Positions 1 to 7,806 of a DNA stretch of 10,879 nt are shown piece after piece. This stretch comes from Planctomycetaceae bacterium (GTDB taxonomy: Bacteria; Planctomycetota; Planctomycetia; Pirellulales; Pirellulaceae): NCBI GenBank assembly GCA_024642765.1, contig JAHEAM010000085.1:1-10879 (forward strand). The letters are read 5' to 3'. A program made the translations under genes and the position numbers. The notes under the pieces are model-generated. The model saw nothing but the letters and a program-made list of their open reading frames with translations. It had not been told where the DNA came from and did no database searches. Each line of letters starts with the position of its first letter. The stretch's first letter is position 1.

Positions 1-619
1 CACGATAGACTTCGTCCGCAATCAAAAACAAATCGTGCTTTTTGACTAACGTCCGCAGTTGTTCCAAAGACTCTTGCGGGTACAAGATGCCGGTTGGGTT
101 ACCTGGGTTGCAGATCAAGATCGCGCGCGTTCGCGGAGTGATTTTCGCTTCAAACGCCTCGATGTTGGGCAACGCAAAATCGTCTTCGATGCGTGTCGTG
201 ACTGGGACAACTTGGGCATCCTTCTCCATCGAAAATGAACTGTAGTTAGCGTAGTAGGGTTCGGGAACGATCACTTCGTCGCCTGGATTCAAAATAGCGT
301 CGAAAACAAACCCCAACGCTTCCGAGGCACCGGTCGTGATCGTCACATCGCTGGCGGCAATCGGCTGGCCAATCCGTCCGTAGTAATCGGCGATTGCCTG
401 CCGAAGTGATTGGTAGCCCGGTGATGGGCTATAGGCTAGGACTTCGATGTTCGCTTGTTGGATCGCCGCGAAGAATTGAGGCGGGGTGGCAATGTCGGGT
501 TGGCCAATATTCAAGTGATAGATTTTCGTTCCGCGTGCTTTGGCAGCGTCAGCATATTTGGCCAGTTTTCGAATCGGAGACGCTGGCAGGCGTTCCGCGC
601 GTTGAGAAAGTTTGGGCAC
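1..619 (-). CDS. PLP-dependent aminotransferase, class I/II (partial, N-terminal 206 codons)
   Basis: A fold-type I pyridoxal-phosphate aminotransferase of the aspartate aminotransferase-like group, expected to move an amino group between an amino acid and a 2-oxo acid in the cytoplasm. I translated it from the reverse strand; it has no internal stop and runs off the left edge, so the PLP-binding lysine and the C-terminal domain are missing. Visible landmarks: NIGQPD at residues 38-42 (N-terminal substrate-side segment), YSPSPGY at 63-69, TGASEAL at 96-102 (cofactor phosphate region), PEPYYANY at 119-126, NPGNPTG at 171-177 (the second Asn contacts the PLP ring) and ADEVYR at 201-206 (Asp for the pyridine nitrogen, Tyr for O3'). 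The start is GTG at 619, because an in-frame TGA lies two codons upstream and no ATG fits; a GAGG lies about 12 bases before it. It is divergent from the serine lyase. Family is confident; substrate cannot be told from half the protein. Confidence 0.93.
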   Translation of the reverse strand, partial: MPKLSQRAERLPASPIRKLAKYADAAKARGTKIYHLNIGQPDIATPPQFFAAIQQANIEVLAYSPSPGYQSLRQAIADYYGRIGQPIAASDVTITTGASEALGFVFDAILNPGDEVIVPEPYYANYSSFSMEKDAQVVPVTTRIEDDFALPNIEAFEAKITPRTRAILICNPGNPTGILYPQESLEQLRTLVKKHDLFLIADEVYR

Positions 620-749
620 GGCAGTTCAAAGCCTCATTCAGGTAGCACAATTTTGATGAATGTTTCGCAGCATTTAGTGTACTCACTTTTGCCGTTCGTT
701 CGTAGGGTTCTCAGCCAATCACATCGAAAGTTGCGGCGAATCGTCCCTG

Positions 750-778
750 GTGACAATTGGGAAATGAGATACGATATT
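750..778 (+). promoter_or_regulatory. Candidate sigma70-type promoter of the serine lyase
   Basis: GTGACA at 750-755 matches the -35 consensus at five of six bases, and GATATT at 773-778 matches the -10 consensus at four of six. The spacer is exactly 17 bp. Transcription would begin near 785, giving a leader of about 34 bases that contains the palindrome at 799-811. This is a by-eye match only, and promoter rules in planctomycetes are loosely known. Confidence 0.35.
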
Positions 779-798
779 GCCAGTTCGGCTTTCACAAC

Positions 799-811
799 GT
801 TTCTTAGAAAC
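799..811. repeat. Perfect 6-1-6 palindrome just upstream of the serine lyase start
   Basis: GTTTCT and AGAAAC flank a single T, forming a perfect inverted repeat that ends 7 bases before the ATG at 819, where a ribosome binding site would lie. It could be an operator for a dimeric regulator, or chance. A one-base loop is too tight for an RNA hairpin to form with all six pairs, so a DNA site is the better reading. Function is inferred from position alone. Confidence 0.4.
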
Positions 812-818
812 AGCTTCT

Positions 819-2195
819 ATGTCTATCAGTGTTTTTGACCTGTTCTCAATCGGAATTGGGCCTTCAAGTTCGCACAGTGTTGGGCCAATGCGTGCCGCAA
901 GAATGTTCGCCACGCGGGTCTTCGAAAAGAAAATCGCAACCAAGGTCGATCGAGTTGAGGTTCGCCTGTACGGTTCTCTGGCACTGACCGGCAAAGGCCA
1001 CGGGACGGATACGGCGATCTTGTTAGGGTTACTGGGCGAGTCGCCCGAGACCATTGATCCGGATCAAGTCGAAACCAAAATTGCTGGTGTTCGCGATTCG
1101 AAATCACTCAGCTTGCTCGGGAAAAAAACGATTGCCTTCACAGAAGAAACCGACATTCTCTTTCGTCGCAAGGAATCGATGCCTTATCACCCGAATGGCA
1201 TGCGCTTTATTGCGTTTGTGGGTGAAACGCCAAAGATCATTCGTTCGTATTATTCTGTCGGTGGCGGATTTGTGCTTTCGAAAAAAGAAGCCTATGGCGG
1301 AGAGGCCGCGATTGCAAAAGCCGCTGAACCTTATCCTTTTAATAGCGCAGCCGAACTTTTGAAGCTATGCGAGTCACGCAAATGCGCGATTAGCGACATC
1401 ATGATGGAAAACGAAAAGACGTGGCGTACCGAGGAGGAAATTCGCGCCGGCTTGCTTCACCTTTGGAACGTCATGCAAGATTGCGTGAAGCGTGGATGTT
1501 CGCGAACGGGAACCTTGCCAGGTGGCCTCAAGGTCAAACGCCGCGCCGCCGTTATCTACCACAGTCTCACCTCGCGCCCTGAGTCTGTTCTACGTGACCC
1601 GTTGTCCATTTTGGATTGGGTCGACTTGTATGCTCTCGCTGTCAACGAAGAAAACGCATCGGGGGGCCGAGTTGTGACGGCTCCGACAAACGGTGCGGCA
1701 GGAATCATTCCAGCCGTGCTGCACTATTACGATCGCTTCGTCCCCAAAGCAAATGAAGATGGCGTTATTAGGTTTTTGCTGACAGCTGCCGCGATCGGAA
1801 TGCTGTACAAGAAGAACGCTTCGATTTCCGGTGCGGAAGTCGGATGCCAAGGCGAAGTTGGCGTGGCCTGCTCGATGGCAGCAGGCGCATTGACCGAAGT
1901 TTTTGGCGGAACGATTTACCAAGTCGAACAGGCTGCCGAGATTGGAATGGAACACAATTTGGGATTAACCTGCGATCCGATCGGCGGACTGGTGCAAGTG
2001 CCATGTATTGAACGCAATGCGATGGGCGCTGTCAAAGCAATCAATGCGTCGCGTTTGGCGATGCGCGAAGACGGTCAACACCGTGTGCCCCTCGACAAAG
2101 TCATCGAAACAATGCGTCGGACCGGAGCCGACATGTCCCGCAAGTATAAAGAAACGTCTCGAGGCGGCTTGGCTGTCAACGTGATCGAATGCTAA
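819..2195 (+). CDS. sdaA: L-serine ammonia-lyase, single-chain iron-sulfur type
   Basis: Deaminates L-serine to pyruvate and ammonia using a 4Fe-4S cluster rather than PLP, in the cytoplasm. The 458-residue product is close to E. coli SdaA (454). The N-terminus SVFDLFSIGIGPSSSHSVGP (residues 4-23) is the hallmark of the beta-domain, and GKGHGTD (about 55-61) lies in the same domain. The C-terminal catalytic alpha-domain has TAPTNGAAGIIPAVLHYY followed by GCQGEVGVACSMAAG. Candidate cluster ligands are Cys343, Cys351 and Cys385 (LTCDPIGG), with Cys396 nearby in VPCIERNAMGA. I chose ATG at 819, not the in-frame TTG at 777, because SISVFDLF aligns with the usual family N-terminus and the upstream 14 residues are not family-like. 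The gene stands alone: divergent from the aminotransferase, convergent with the sulfatase. Fusion of both domains in one chain separates it from the two-subunit Bacillus form. Confidence 0.96.
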   Translation: MSISVFDLFSIGIGPSSSHSVGPMRAARMFATRVFEKKIATKVDRVEVRLYGSLALTGKGHGTDTAILLGLLGESPETIDPDQVETKIAGVRDSKSLSLLGKKTIAFTEETDILFRRKESMPYHPNGMRFIAFVGETPKIIRSYYSVGGGFVLSKKEAYGGEAAIAKAAEPYPFNSAAELLKLCESRKCAISDIMMENEKTWRTEEEIRAGLLHLWNVMQDCVKRGCSRTGTLPGGLKVKRRAAVIYHSLTSRPESVLRDPLSILDWVDLYALAVNEENASGGRVVTAPTNGAAGIIPAVLHYYDRFVPKANEDGVIRFLLTAAAIGMLYKKNASISGAEVGCQGEVGVACSMAAGALTEVFGGTIYQVEQAAEIGMEHNLGLTCDPIGGLVQVPCIERNAMGAVKAINASRLAMREDGQHRVPLDKVIETMRRTGADMSRKYKETSRGGLAVNVIEC

Positions 2196-2355
2196 TGGCT
2201 TCAACCAATGGACATCGCCAACCTACAGTCAGTCACCAACTACTAATGAAGCTACTAAAACGCGCTCAAAGAGTTTGACCATCACTTACACTTCTGAAAA
2301 GTAGCAATGGCATGTTGAACAGGTGTAATTCTCGTCAATTTATACTGTGATTTTG

Positions 2356-3891
2356 CTATTTTCTCTTTGTTTCCAACGGTGGTTTGTCGACAACAATCTT
2401 CGTGTCGTTAGCCTTGTTAGCGCCAGGAGTGCTGCGTCCTTGAGCGATGATTCGATCCAGTATTGCACGTAGCTCCAGGACCTTTTCAGGTTGATCCGCA
2501 ACTAGGTTGTTTTGTTCTCCAATATCATGACGCATGTCATACAACTGAACCATCGGTCGGCCTGCAGACTGCGTCTCACTCCAAAATGCGATGCTCGGTT
2601 TCGGTTTAGACCAACCGCCCGAGCCAGGGCAACAAGCCAACTTCCAGTCACCGTGCCGTATCGCGAAGTACCCAAGGTTCGAATGATGAATCACATGGTC
2701 GCGCGCAACATGTTTTCCTGTTAACGCAGAATAGAAGCTGAAACTGTCCTCGGCTGCCGTTTCCGGAATTTCAAATGCCAATATCTCAGCCAACGTAGCA
2801 AAGACATCTGTCAAACAAACCAGATCATCACAACGAGAACCAGGTTGAACCTTGGTTGGCCAAGAAACCAAAAACGGAACGCGATGTCCGCCATCCCAAA
2901 TGTCGGCCTTCGAACCGCGCAAGTCACCGCTCGAAAAATGTCCCAGCGATTGGAGTCTAGGGATGTTGGCCGTCGGGGCCGATGTGCCGTTGTCAGATGT
3001 GCAAATGACGAGCGTGTTTTTTGTTAGGCCATTCCGCTCAAGAGCTTTTATCACCTGGCCAAAGCTGTCGTCGGTTTGCATCACGAAATCGGCATGAGCG
3101 TTCAGTCCACTTTCCCCTTGCCACTCGTGCGCGGGAGCTACTGGGCTATGAGGAGCACTCCACGGCACAAACAAAAAAAACGGCTGATCTTTTCCCTCAC
3201 GACCGTCAATGTAATCGACGGCAGCCTGCGTTAACCTTGGCAACATCTCTACTGGTTCAACCGCTCCTGTAACTTGATCGTTGTCCACCCATACCTGAAT
3301 CTGCCCTGCATGATGGTAGCCGTGAAACTCATCGAAGCCACCGCGATCCAGCGGACCATCTGTTACCCGGTTGCCAACTGGCACATCCCCCGTTTGGTGT
3401 TTTCCGTCAAACAACATACCGAGATGCCATTTCCCAACGACACAAGTGTGATAACCGCGACCACGCAGCATCTTAGCAATCGTCAAACGGTCTTTGGCGA
3501 TCAACGATTCGCCTCCCGTCAACACGCCTGATTGCAAACGTGTTCGCCAAGCATAACGCCCTGTCAACAGCCCATACCGAGTCGGCGAACAGACGGACGA
3601 TCCGCTGTGGGCGTCGGAAAAAACCATGCCATTAGCGGCAATAGCGTCCAGGCAAGGCGTGCGGATTTTTCCACGAGTCGGATTGAGGCATTGAAGCTCG
3701 CCAAACCCTAAGTCGTCTGCCATCATGATCACGATATTCGGTAGCCTTGAGGCCGGCAGCGATTGCGCGACTGCATTCGACTCAATGCCGAGGACGACGA
3801 ACATCACTACCACAAGACCAAGCGTCAAGAAATCGAATCTGCTCAGAGTGTTAGTGTTCTTGCGACATTGTCTGGGATAGGGAGCAAGCAT
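2356..3891 (-). CDS. Exported type I sulfatase (arylsulfatase family, formylglycine-dependent)
   Basis: Hydrolyses a sulfate ester, most likely on a sulfated polysaccharide or related compound outside the cytoplasm. The 511-residue chain begins with a basic stretch and a hydrophobic segment (about residues 21-36) ending in SNAVAQS, so a signal peptide cut near residue 42 is likely. Active-site features are intact: MADDLGFGE with Asp59/Asp60 as calcium ligands, CSPTR at 101-105 with Cys101 matured to formylglycine, GKWHLG at 153-158, PHSP at 247-250, SDNG at 299-302 (metal ligands) and RGSK at 325-328. The C-terminal subdomain has GDWKL and YDMRHDIGEQNNL, typical of the arylsulfatase A-like group. 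ATG at 3891 gives the full signal region; a later Met at residue 30 sits inside the hydrophobic segment and fits less well. No formylglycine-generating enzyme is in the window. The substrate cannot be read from the sequence. Confidence 0.95.
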   Translation of the reverse strand: MLAPYPRQCRKNTNTLSRFDFLTLGLVVVMFVVLGIESNAVAQSLPASRLPNIVIMMADDLGFGELQCLNPTRGKIRTPCLDAIAANGMVFSDAHSGSSVCSPTRYGLLTGRYAWRTRLQSGVLTGGESLIAKDRLTIAKMLRGRGYHTCVVGKWHLGMLFDGKHQTGDVPVGNRVTDGPLDRGGFDEFHGYHHAGQIQVWVDNDQVTGAVEPVEMLPRLTQAAVDYIDGREGKDQPFFLFVPWSAPHSPVAPAHEWQGESGLNAHADFVMQTDDSFGQVIKALERNGLTKNTLVICTSDNGTSAPTANIPRLQSLGHFSSGDLRGSKADIWDGGHRVPFLVSWPTKVQPGSRCDDLVCLTDVFATLAEILAFEIPETAAEDSFSFYSALTGKHVARDHVIHHSNLGYFAIRHGDWKLACCPGSGGWSKPKPSIAFWSETQSAGRPMVQLYDMRHDIGEQNNLVADQPEKVLELRAILDRIIAQGRSTPGANKANDTKIVVDKPPLETKRK

Positions 3892-3902
3892 TGGTTCGAT
3901 AT

Positions 3903-3918
3903 CAAGCTCTTTAGCTTG
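3903..3918. repeat. Perfect inverted repeat 11 bases upstream of the sulfatase start
   Basis: CAAGCT and AGCTTG flank a four-base loop, giving 6-bp arms. It sits where a leader hairpin or operator could affect initiation of the minus-strand sulfatase. Only its position and perfect arms support a role; a 6-bp pair like this can occur by chance. Confidence 0.35.
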
Positions 3919-4065
3919 CCTTTCTACTTCTCAATTTGTCAGCTTTTGAAAACAGGAATGGCGGGTTCTTAAACCAAAAAGGCTCCCTGTTTATTTCGAC
4001 TTCAATTCTCCGACATTCTGTTCGTTACCATTGTCTTGGGCTGCGGACAAGGCCGCTGGTGGCTA

Positions 4066-4100
4066 TGGCTTTATAAAAGCCAAGGTCCAAAAGGGCCTTG
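4066..4100 (-). terminator. Two abutting hairpins downstream of the large membrane protein gene
   Basis: The first hairpin pairs TGGCTTT (4066-4072) with AAAGCCA (4076-4082) around ATA. The second pairs CAAGGTCC (4081-4088) with GGGCCTTG (4093-4100) around AAAA, with one G-T wobble; the two share bases 4081-4082, so they may compete. They lie about 100 bases beyond the stop at 4200 on the coding strand of that gene. Neither is followed by a U-run in the minus direction, so they are not textbook intrinsic terminators. They could mark a processed 3' end or attenuate read-through into the sulfatase. Confidence 0.35.
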
Positions 4101-4199
4101 CGTGAGTCGGAAGGCAATGGGTGGTTCATTCGTTGCGTCTCGATGATTTCATTTGTAGTTTCGGTTTTACGGAGTTTTTTGAACATTCGAAACTGCTTG

Positions 4200-7076
4200 T
4201 TATTTCCAATTGAAGATTTTGAAAAGACCTTCACGCTTGGCAAGCCGTTCAGGCAACTCCAACAATCGTTCGCGGTATATACTCAATACCAGCCCAATGA
4301 AGAATACCAGCAAACCTCCTGCGGCAAGGTATACGCCGATTGCGATTTGAGGTGAATATGCCAGTTCCACAATGACAACGGCGAGGTAAACCGTCATTGC
4401 TCCGGCCGCCAGCAGCGTGGGAGCTTTGAACTGCAAGCTAGCGCCGCTGGCCAACATGAAGATCATCGCAGTCAACAACCCTATTTCGTCAGGCAGCGAT
4501 GGCCCTGTGGTAAAGCGGAACGTCAATGCGGCGATCAGCAGAGTCAGCGAGACGGCGAGGCTCCCCAGCCACCTGCCGATCGCGACTAGGTCCGCATCGC
4601 TTTTATCACGGAAGTGCGCGATGTAGCTCGCGATGAGCATGACCAAGCCGGCTCCCACCACAAAAATTTCCGCCTTTCGCCAAGGGTCGATCGGGAGCAG
4701 AATATTGATGAACGTGAGCGTCGCTAGGACGACAGTTCCTGTGGCGTGCCACCAACGTTGAATTCCAGGTCGCGTCAGCAAGGTAGCAAGCGCACCCGCG
4801 ACAGTCGTTAAACCCAGAACAGTTGAATGTTCCCAATCGACCGACTGCCATTCCGAACGACCTAACAGTTCAAGCGCCCCTTGTAAGATTGCGGCCACGA
4901 AAGCCGCAACCAAAACGCCGTTGCCAACATGGTACATTGGACTGCCAGGTCCCGCGATTTGTAACGATTTTTCGCCGCTCTTTTGGAAAACTTCGCGTTC
5001 ACTGATTCCCACCAAACGCGATGCGATCAACATCCCAATCCCAATCAAGGCGAAAAGTAGCAAGTAGTATGAATCGGGAAGGGCAAGAAACAGGACGAAT
5101 TGCCACACCGCAGCACAGCCAACAACCGCAGCCAAGTAAACGTTAAGCTGTTTGCGGCGAATGATCGCGGCAAGCGCATAAAAGATCGCCGCTTGGGCAA
5201 ACACGAGTCCCGCCAGCAAGTTGACGTAGCCGACCGACAACGAACCCGGATCCCAAAACAGCCGAAAAATTTGAACAAATCGTAATGACGAAAGCATCGT
5301 CAATATAACGATGATGGCTGTCGCGCCATGCGCAGCCCATTGCAAAGGTCCGCGAACGGATCGTTCCGTTCGTAACACGGAAGCCAAAAGATACAGGATA
5401 GGAATGACCATTAATAGCGGTGCCTGGTCATGCCACTTTTCCATGCCCAGGTTCCGCAACAAACCAGCCGCACCGATCATCACGCCCGTTGCGCTCAACA
5501 TAATATAATGCGCCGAATAACGAAACGCTGCGTGGCGGTTCAGGAATGCTGAAATTCGGTTTCCAATCGCCACAACCAGCATGGCAATGACAAAGTACCT
5601 GTCAGTGGCTCGATTCCAGTTTCCCAATTCAATCAATTGGCTGGTCGCCCGCAAATGCAATACCAAGCCGATGGCGACGGCGAGGTAACTGATCAGCACG
5701 CTCAAGGGGGGTAGAGTCCGACGCATTTGTTGGGCGCCTTCCCCCGCGAGGGACAGAACGTAATTCACGGCCACCGCGGTCGCAGTCATCAACACGATCA
5801 GCAATTCGGGCGACACATCCCAACCGACCAGCGTGACTTCGGCCATCATCAGACAGATCGCCGCGAGATAGGTATAGACCCCCAGGCGGCGCACAATCAG
5901 GTCCGAATAGACATAGGCGTACATTCCAGCCAGCCAGATCGCTCCCGCGACAAACTTGGCACTTCCTCCACTGACCAGAGCACCCGTCCAATGAATTCCC
6001 CAGATCAGCTCAGCGGGTTCGGCGATGGTCCACCTAATGACTTGAGCAGCTGCCAATACGATCAACGAAGCGGCAAGTTGAATCTGTCCCGACCAAAATA
6101 GATTGAGGCCGAATCGCTCCCGAGAAAACAAGGGTACCTTCGTGGGAAAAGCGCGTTCCGCGTGGATGGACACTAACGCTAACACCAATAATGTCATGCT
6201 CAACGACGCTGCATCGTTCAATCGCCCCAGGCTGGCCATCAGCAACAGAGTTGTCAGCGTGACACCCGCCTCCACGGCGAACACGAACAAAGGGTCTTTT
6301 AGCAGGTAAACCGTCCCGATATAGATCCAGCAAATGACAAACGCTGCCATCCACAAATTTGTGTCCAGCGACAGCATGCCCTGATACTCGTAATACCAGA
6401 GGTTCAAGGGCAAGATCACACAGGCCAAGAACGCCACCGCCCGACCCGCAGTCTGATATCGCGTCTTGAGCATTACGAAGCAACCTGCGGCAAGAACGGC
6501 CAGGTTGCCAATTCCAAGCGCGGCAGCGACGACGTAGGCATTCTCAAAAATTCCCAGGCTGGCCAACCAAATAATGATGCCAATCACCATCAGGCCGCCA
6601 CCTACCACCAGCAACCATTGGATTGCCTGCGGATCGAGCAGCGTCATCAACATCCGTCGAGTCCAAGGGACGGTCGGCGCGGACGGGCCCGCTGGACTGG
6701 GCTGAATTGAATTTCCCGAACCTGTTGGCTCGGCAGACGAATCGCGCTGCCCAACCGCTAGCGCTACCAATTCGGCGTCAACCACACTTTCTGGTTCGGA
6801 GGTACTGGACTTTTTCGTTTGCCCTATTGGTTGATCCAGAAACTCATTTACCTCAAGGTCCTCGACCTTGGTGGGTTGCCCAGGCTGTGACACGGAATTA
6901 TTTGGCGAGATTGCATCTTTGGTACTCGCCGAAACGTTTTGCAATTTGTCATTGGGAACGGTGCGTTCTGGTAGCAAGATGGTGCGCCGGCAATAGGGGC
7001 ACAACACTTTTTTACCCGCAAAACGATCTTCCGTCTGCAACCTTGTACCACATTTGCATAATGCTCGAATTGTCAT
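4200..7076 (-). CDS. Zinc-ribbon polytopic membrane protein of unknown function (958 aa)
   Basis: I do not recognise a characterised function. Residues 7-29 form a small zinc ribbon: Cys7 and Cys9 (CKCG), then Cys26 and Cys29 (CPYC) 16 residues later, a domain often seen at the N-terminus of planctomycete proteins. A hydrophilic linker rich in Ser, Pro, Gln and acidic residues follows (about 40-140). The rest, from about residue 152 to 933, is nearly continuous hydrophobic helices; I count about 25 or 26 by eye, separated by very short loops, with a longer polar loop near 689-716. The chain ends with a basic tail (about 934-958). No transporter signature, ATPase motif or catalytic motif is visible. 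If the ribbon is cytoplasmic, an even number of spans would return the tail to the cytoplasm. Start: ATG at 7076 gives the ribbon at residue 7; no strong Shine-Dalgarno precedes it. It lies 70 bp downstream of the 123-residue gene on the same strand. Confidence 0.9.
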   Translation of the reverse strand: MTIRALCKCGTRLQTEDRFAGKKVLCPYCRRTILLPERTVPNDKLQNVSASTKDAISPNNSVSQPGQPTKVEDLEVNEFLDQPIGQTKKSSTSEPESVVDAELVALAVGQRDSSAEPTGSGNSIQPSPAGPSAPTVPWTRRMLMTLLDPQAIQWLLVVGGGLMVIGIIIWLASLGIFENAYVVAAALGIGNLAVLAAGCFVMLKTRYQTAGRAVAFLACVILPLNLWYYEYQGMLSLDTNLWMAAFVICWIYIGTVYLLKDPLFVFAVEAGVTLTTLLLMASLGRLNDAASLSMTLLVLALVSIHAERAFPTKVPLFSRERFGLNLFWSGQIQLAASLIVLAAAQVIRWTIAEPAELIWGIHWTGALVSGGSAKFVAGAIWLAGMYAYVYSDLIVRRLGVYTYLAAICLMMAEVTLVGWDVSPELLIVLMTATAVAVNYVLSLAGEGAQQMRRTLPPLSVLISYLAVAIGLVLHLRATSQLIELGNWNRATDRYFVIAMLVVAIGNRISAFLNRHAAFRYSAHYIMLSATGVMIGAAGLLRNLGMEKWHDQAPLLMVIPILYLLASVLRTERSVRGPLQWAAHGATAIIVILTMLSSLRFVQIFRLFWDPGSLSVGYVNLLAGLVFAQAAIFYALAAIIRRKQLNVYLAAVVGCAAVWQFVLFLALPDSYYLLLFALIGIGMLIASRLVGISEREVFQKSGEKSLQIAGPGSPMYHVGNGVLVAAFVAAILQGALELLGRSEWQSVDWEHSTVLGLTTVAGALATLLTRPGIQRWWHATGTVVLATLTFINILLPIDPWRKAEIFVVGAGLVMLIASYIAHFRDKSDADLVAIGRWLGSLAVSLTLLIAALTFRFTTGPSLPDEIGLLTAMIFMLASGASLQFKAPTLLAAGAMTVYLAVVIVELAYSPQIAIGVYLAAGGLLVFFIGLVLSIYRERLLELPERLAKREGLFKIFNWK

Positions 7077-7129
7077 TTTGCCAGCTCTACGAATGAAGAA
7101 TCTTGATTAACGTGAAGAAGATTGCGGCT

Positions 7130-7145
7130 CAGGTAGAATCACCTG
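7130..7145 (-). repeat. Short inverted repeat just after the 123-aa gene stop
   Basis: CAGGT (7130-7134) and ACCTG (7141-7145) flank six bases, directly after the stop codon at 7147-7149. It could form a small hairpin between the two minus-strand genes. The 5-bp arms are short enough to be chance. Confidence 0.2.
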
Positions 7146-7146
7146 T

Positions 7147-7518
7147 TTAAAAAAGTTGTTGGCGGATTTCCTGCAATTGCAGGTTCCCCAATGAGGCGAA
7201 CTTCTGAGAATACATGAAAAAAATCCATGCCGTAAACCCGAAGGCAATGACCAGATAAATAAGACCAAGAATTCCATCGACCACATCGTTCCATGTCAAA
7301 GGGGGCAGACTGGGTGTCGACAATGATTCTTGCCCGAGATGCTCTCGCAGCACGATGTCCGGCAAAGTTTCATTGAGCGTGCTGACAAATTTGTACCTTG
7401 AAGGAGCAGCAGGATTGCCGACCAGCAATGATGTTGATACTAGCGGATGGGTTCGGCGTTTTTTCGAATCGATGGAATATCGGGGCGCTTCGGCGCGAGA
7501 GGAAGCATGCTTATCCAT
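7147..7518 (-). CDS. Small single-span membrane protein, hypothetical (123 aa)
   Basis: No family recognised. The first 75 residues or so are polar and basic, with several Arg and Lys near the N-terminus, followed by one clear membrane helix at about residues 82-104 (ILGLIYLVIAFGFTAWIFF), then a short tail of about 19 residues. The charge pattern suggests the N-terminal part faces the cytoplasm. AAGG and AGAG lie within 14 bases of ATG 7518, giving a fair ribosome binding site. Only 70 bp separate its stop from the start of the 958-residue membrane protein gene on the same strand, so co-transcription and physical partnership are plausible. It is the first gene on its side of the divergent region shared with the sigma factor. 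The clean helix and good start context argue that it is real, but a chance frame is not fully excluded. Confidence 0.7.
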   Translation of the reverse strand: MDKHASSRAEAPRYSIDSKKRRTHPLVSTSLLVGNPAAPSRYKFVSTLNETLPDIVLREHLGQESLSTPSLPPLTWNDVVDGILGLIYLVIAFGFTAWIFFMYSQKFASLGNLQLQEIRQQLF

Positions 7519-7627
7519 AACTCTACCTTTTTAATCGATGACAGATTGAGTTTTACAGACCGCTCGAAATTAACACTTGAGAATCAAGACTGAAACTGCG
7601 GTCACGGCCCCAACTCCAAAAAACAGT

Positions 7628-7650
7628 GCGAAATCGTGGGCGAAATCGTG
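7628..7650. repeat. 11-base tandem direct repeat
   Basis: GCGAAATCGTG occurs at 7628-7638 and again at 7640-7650, separated by one G, so the period is 12 bases. Identical copies placed about one helical turn apart are a common layout for paired binding sites of a DNA-binding protein. It lies in the middle of the divergent control region. Confidence 0.5.
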
Positions 7651-7695
7651 CCAATAAAAATCCAAAAAACGGTTTCGCGGCCGATTCTGCCGAGA

Positions 7696-7708
7696 ATTGA
7701 GACTCAAT
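7696..7708. repeat. Perfect 6-1-6 palindrome upstream of the sigma factor gene
   Basis: ATTGAG and CTCAAT flank a single A, about 100 bases before the sigma factor start and close to the weak -35-like TTGAGT at 7726. The arms contain the TTGAG motif that recurs in this region. A dimeric repressor or activator site is a reasonable guess. Confidence 0.45.
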
Positions 7709-7806
7709 AAACTGCCAGGCACTGTTTGAGTTCTGCCGACCTCGTTTTTTTATTTTGTCTAGAAGCGAGCCCCAAACACTAAATGTTTCCGTCTATATTG
7801 GCGTCT

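Larger units (their letters stand above)
620..818. other. Divergent intergenic region between aminotransferase and serine lyase
   Basis: This stretch of about 200 bp separates two outward-facing genes and must hold both promoters. On the plus strand it contains a candidate promoter (750-778) and a perfect 13-bp palindrome (799-811), each listed separately. I found no convincing promoter for the minus-strand aminotransferase. Reading frames across it look like chance openings, not genes. Confidence 0.6.
3892..4199. other. Intergenic region upstream of the sulfatase
   Basis: These 308 bases lie between the stop of the large membrane protein gene and the start of the sulfatase gene, both on the minus strand. 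They hold an inverted repeat at 3903-3918 and two abutting hairpins at 4066-4082 and 4081-4100, listed separately. A 72-codon minus-strand frame spans part of it but shows no recognisable protein features. I see no clear promoter for the sulfatase. Confidence 0.6.
7519..7806. promoter_or_regulatory. Divergent control region between the membrane-protein pair and the sigma-kinase pair
   Basis: These 288 bases drive transcription both ways. They hold four plus-strand copies of TTGAG (7546, 7577, 7697 and 7726) and one inverted copy (CTCAA at 7703), a perfect palindrome at 7696-7708, a shorter inverted repeat at 7576-7588 (CTTGA, GAA, TCAAG) and an 11-base tandem repeat at 7628-7650. A weak promoter-like pair on the plus strand is TTGAGT (7726-7731) and TTTATT (7749-7754) with a 17-bp spacer. 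The density of repeats suggests regulator binding sites, but no regulator is identified. Confidence 0.45.

Noticed and set aside
777..818. Upstream in-frame extension of the serine lyase from a TTG codon
   Set aside because: The 14 extra residues are not like the family N-terminus, and ATG 819 aligns well with known single-chain lyases.
719..1054. Minus-strand frame across the serine lyase start
   Set aside because: Antisense to a strongly supported gene, with no protein-like features.
4025..4243. 72-codon minus-strand frame overlapping the 3' end of the large membrane protein gene
   Set aside because: Starts inside the larger gene, has no recognisable features and contains the two hairpins; most likely a chance opening.
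7783..7806. Eight-residue N-terminal extension of the sigma factor
   Set aside because: The in-frame ATG at 7783 is possible, but family members begin close to the MNDVT start at 7807.
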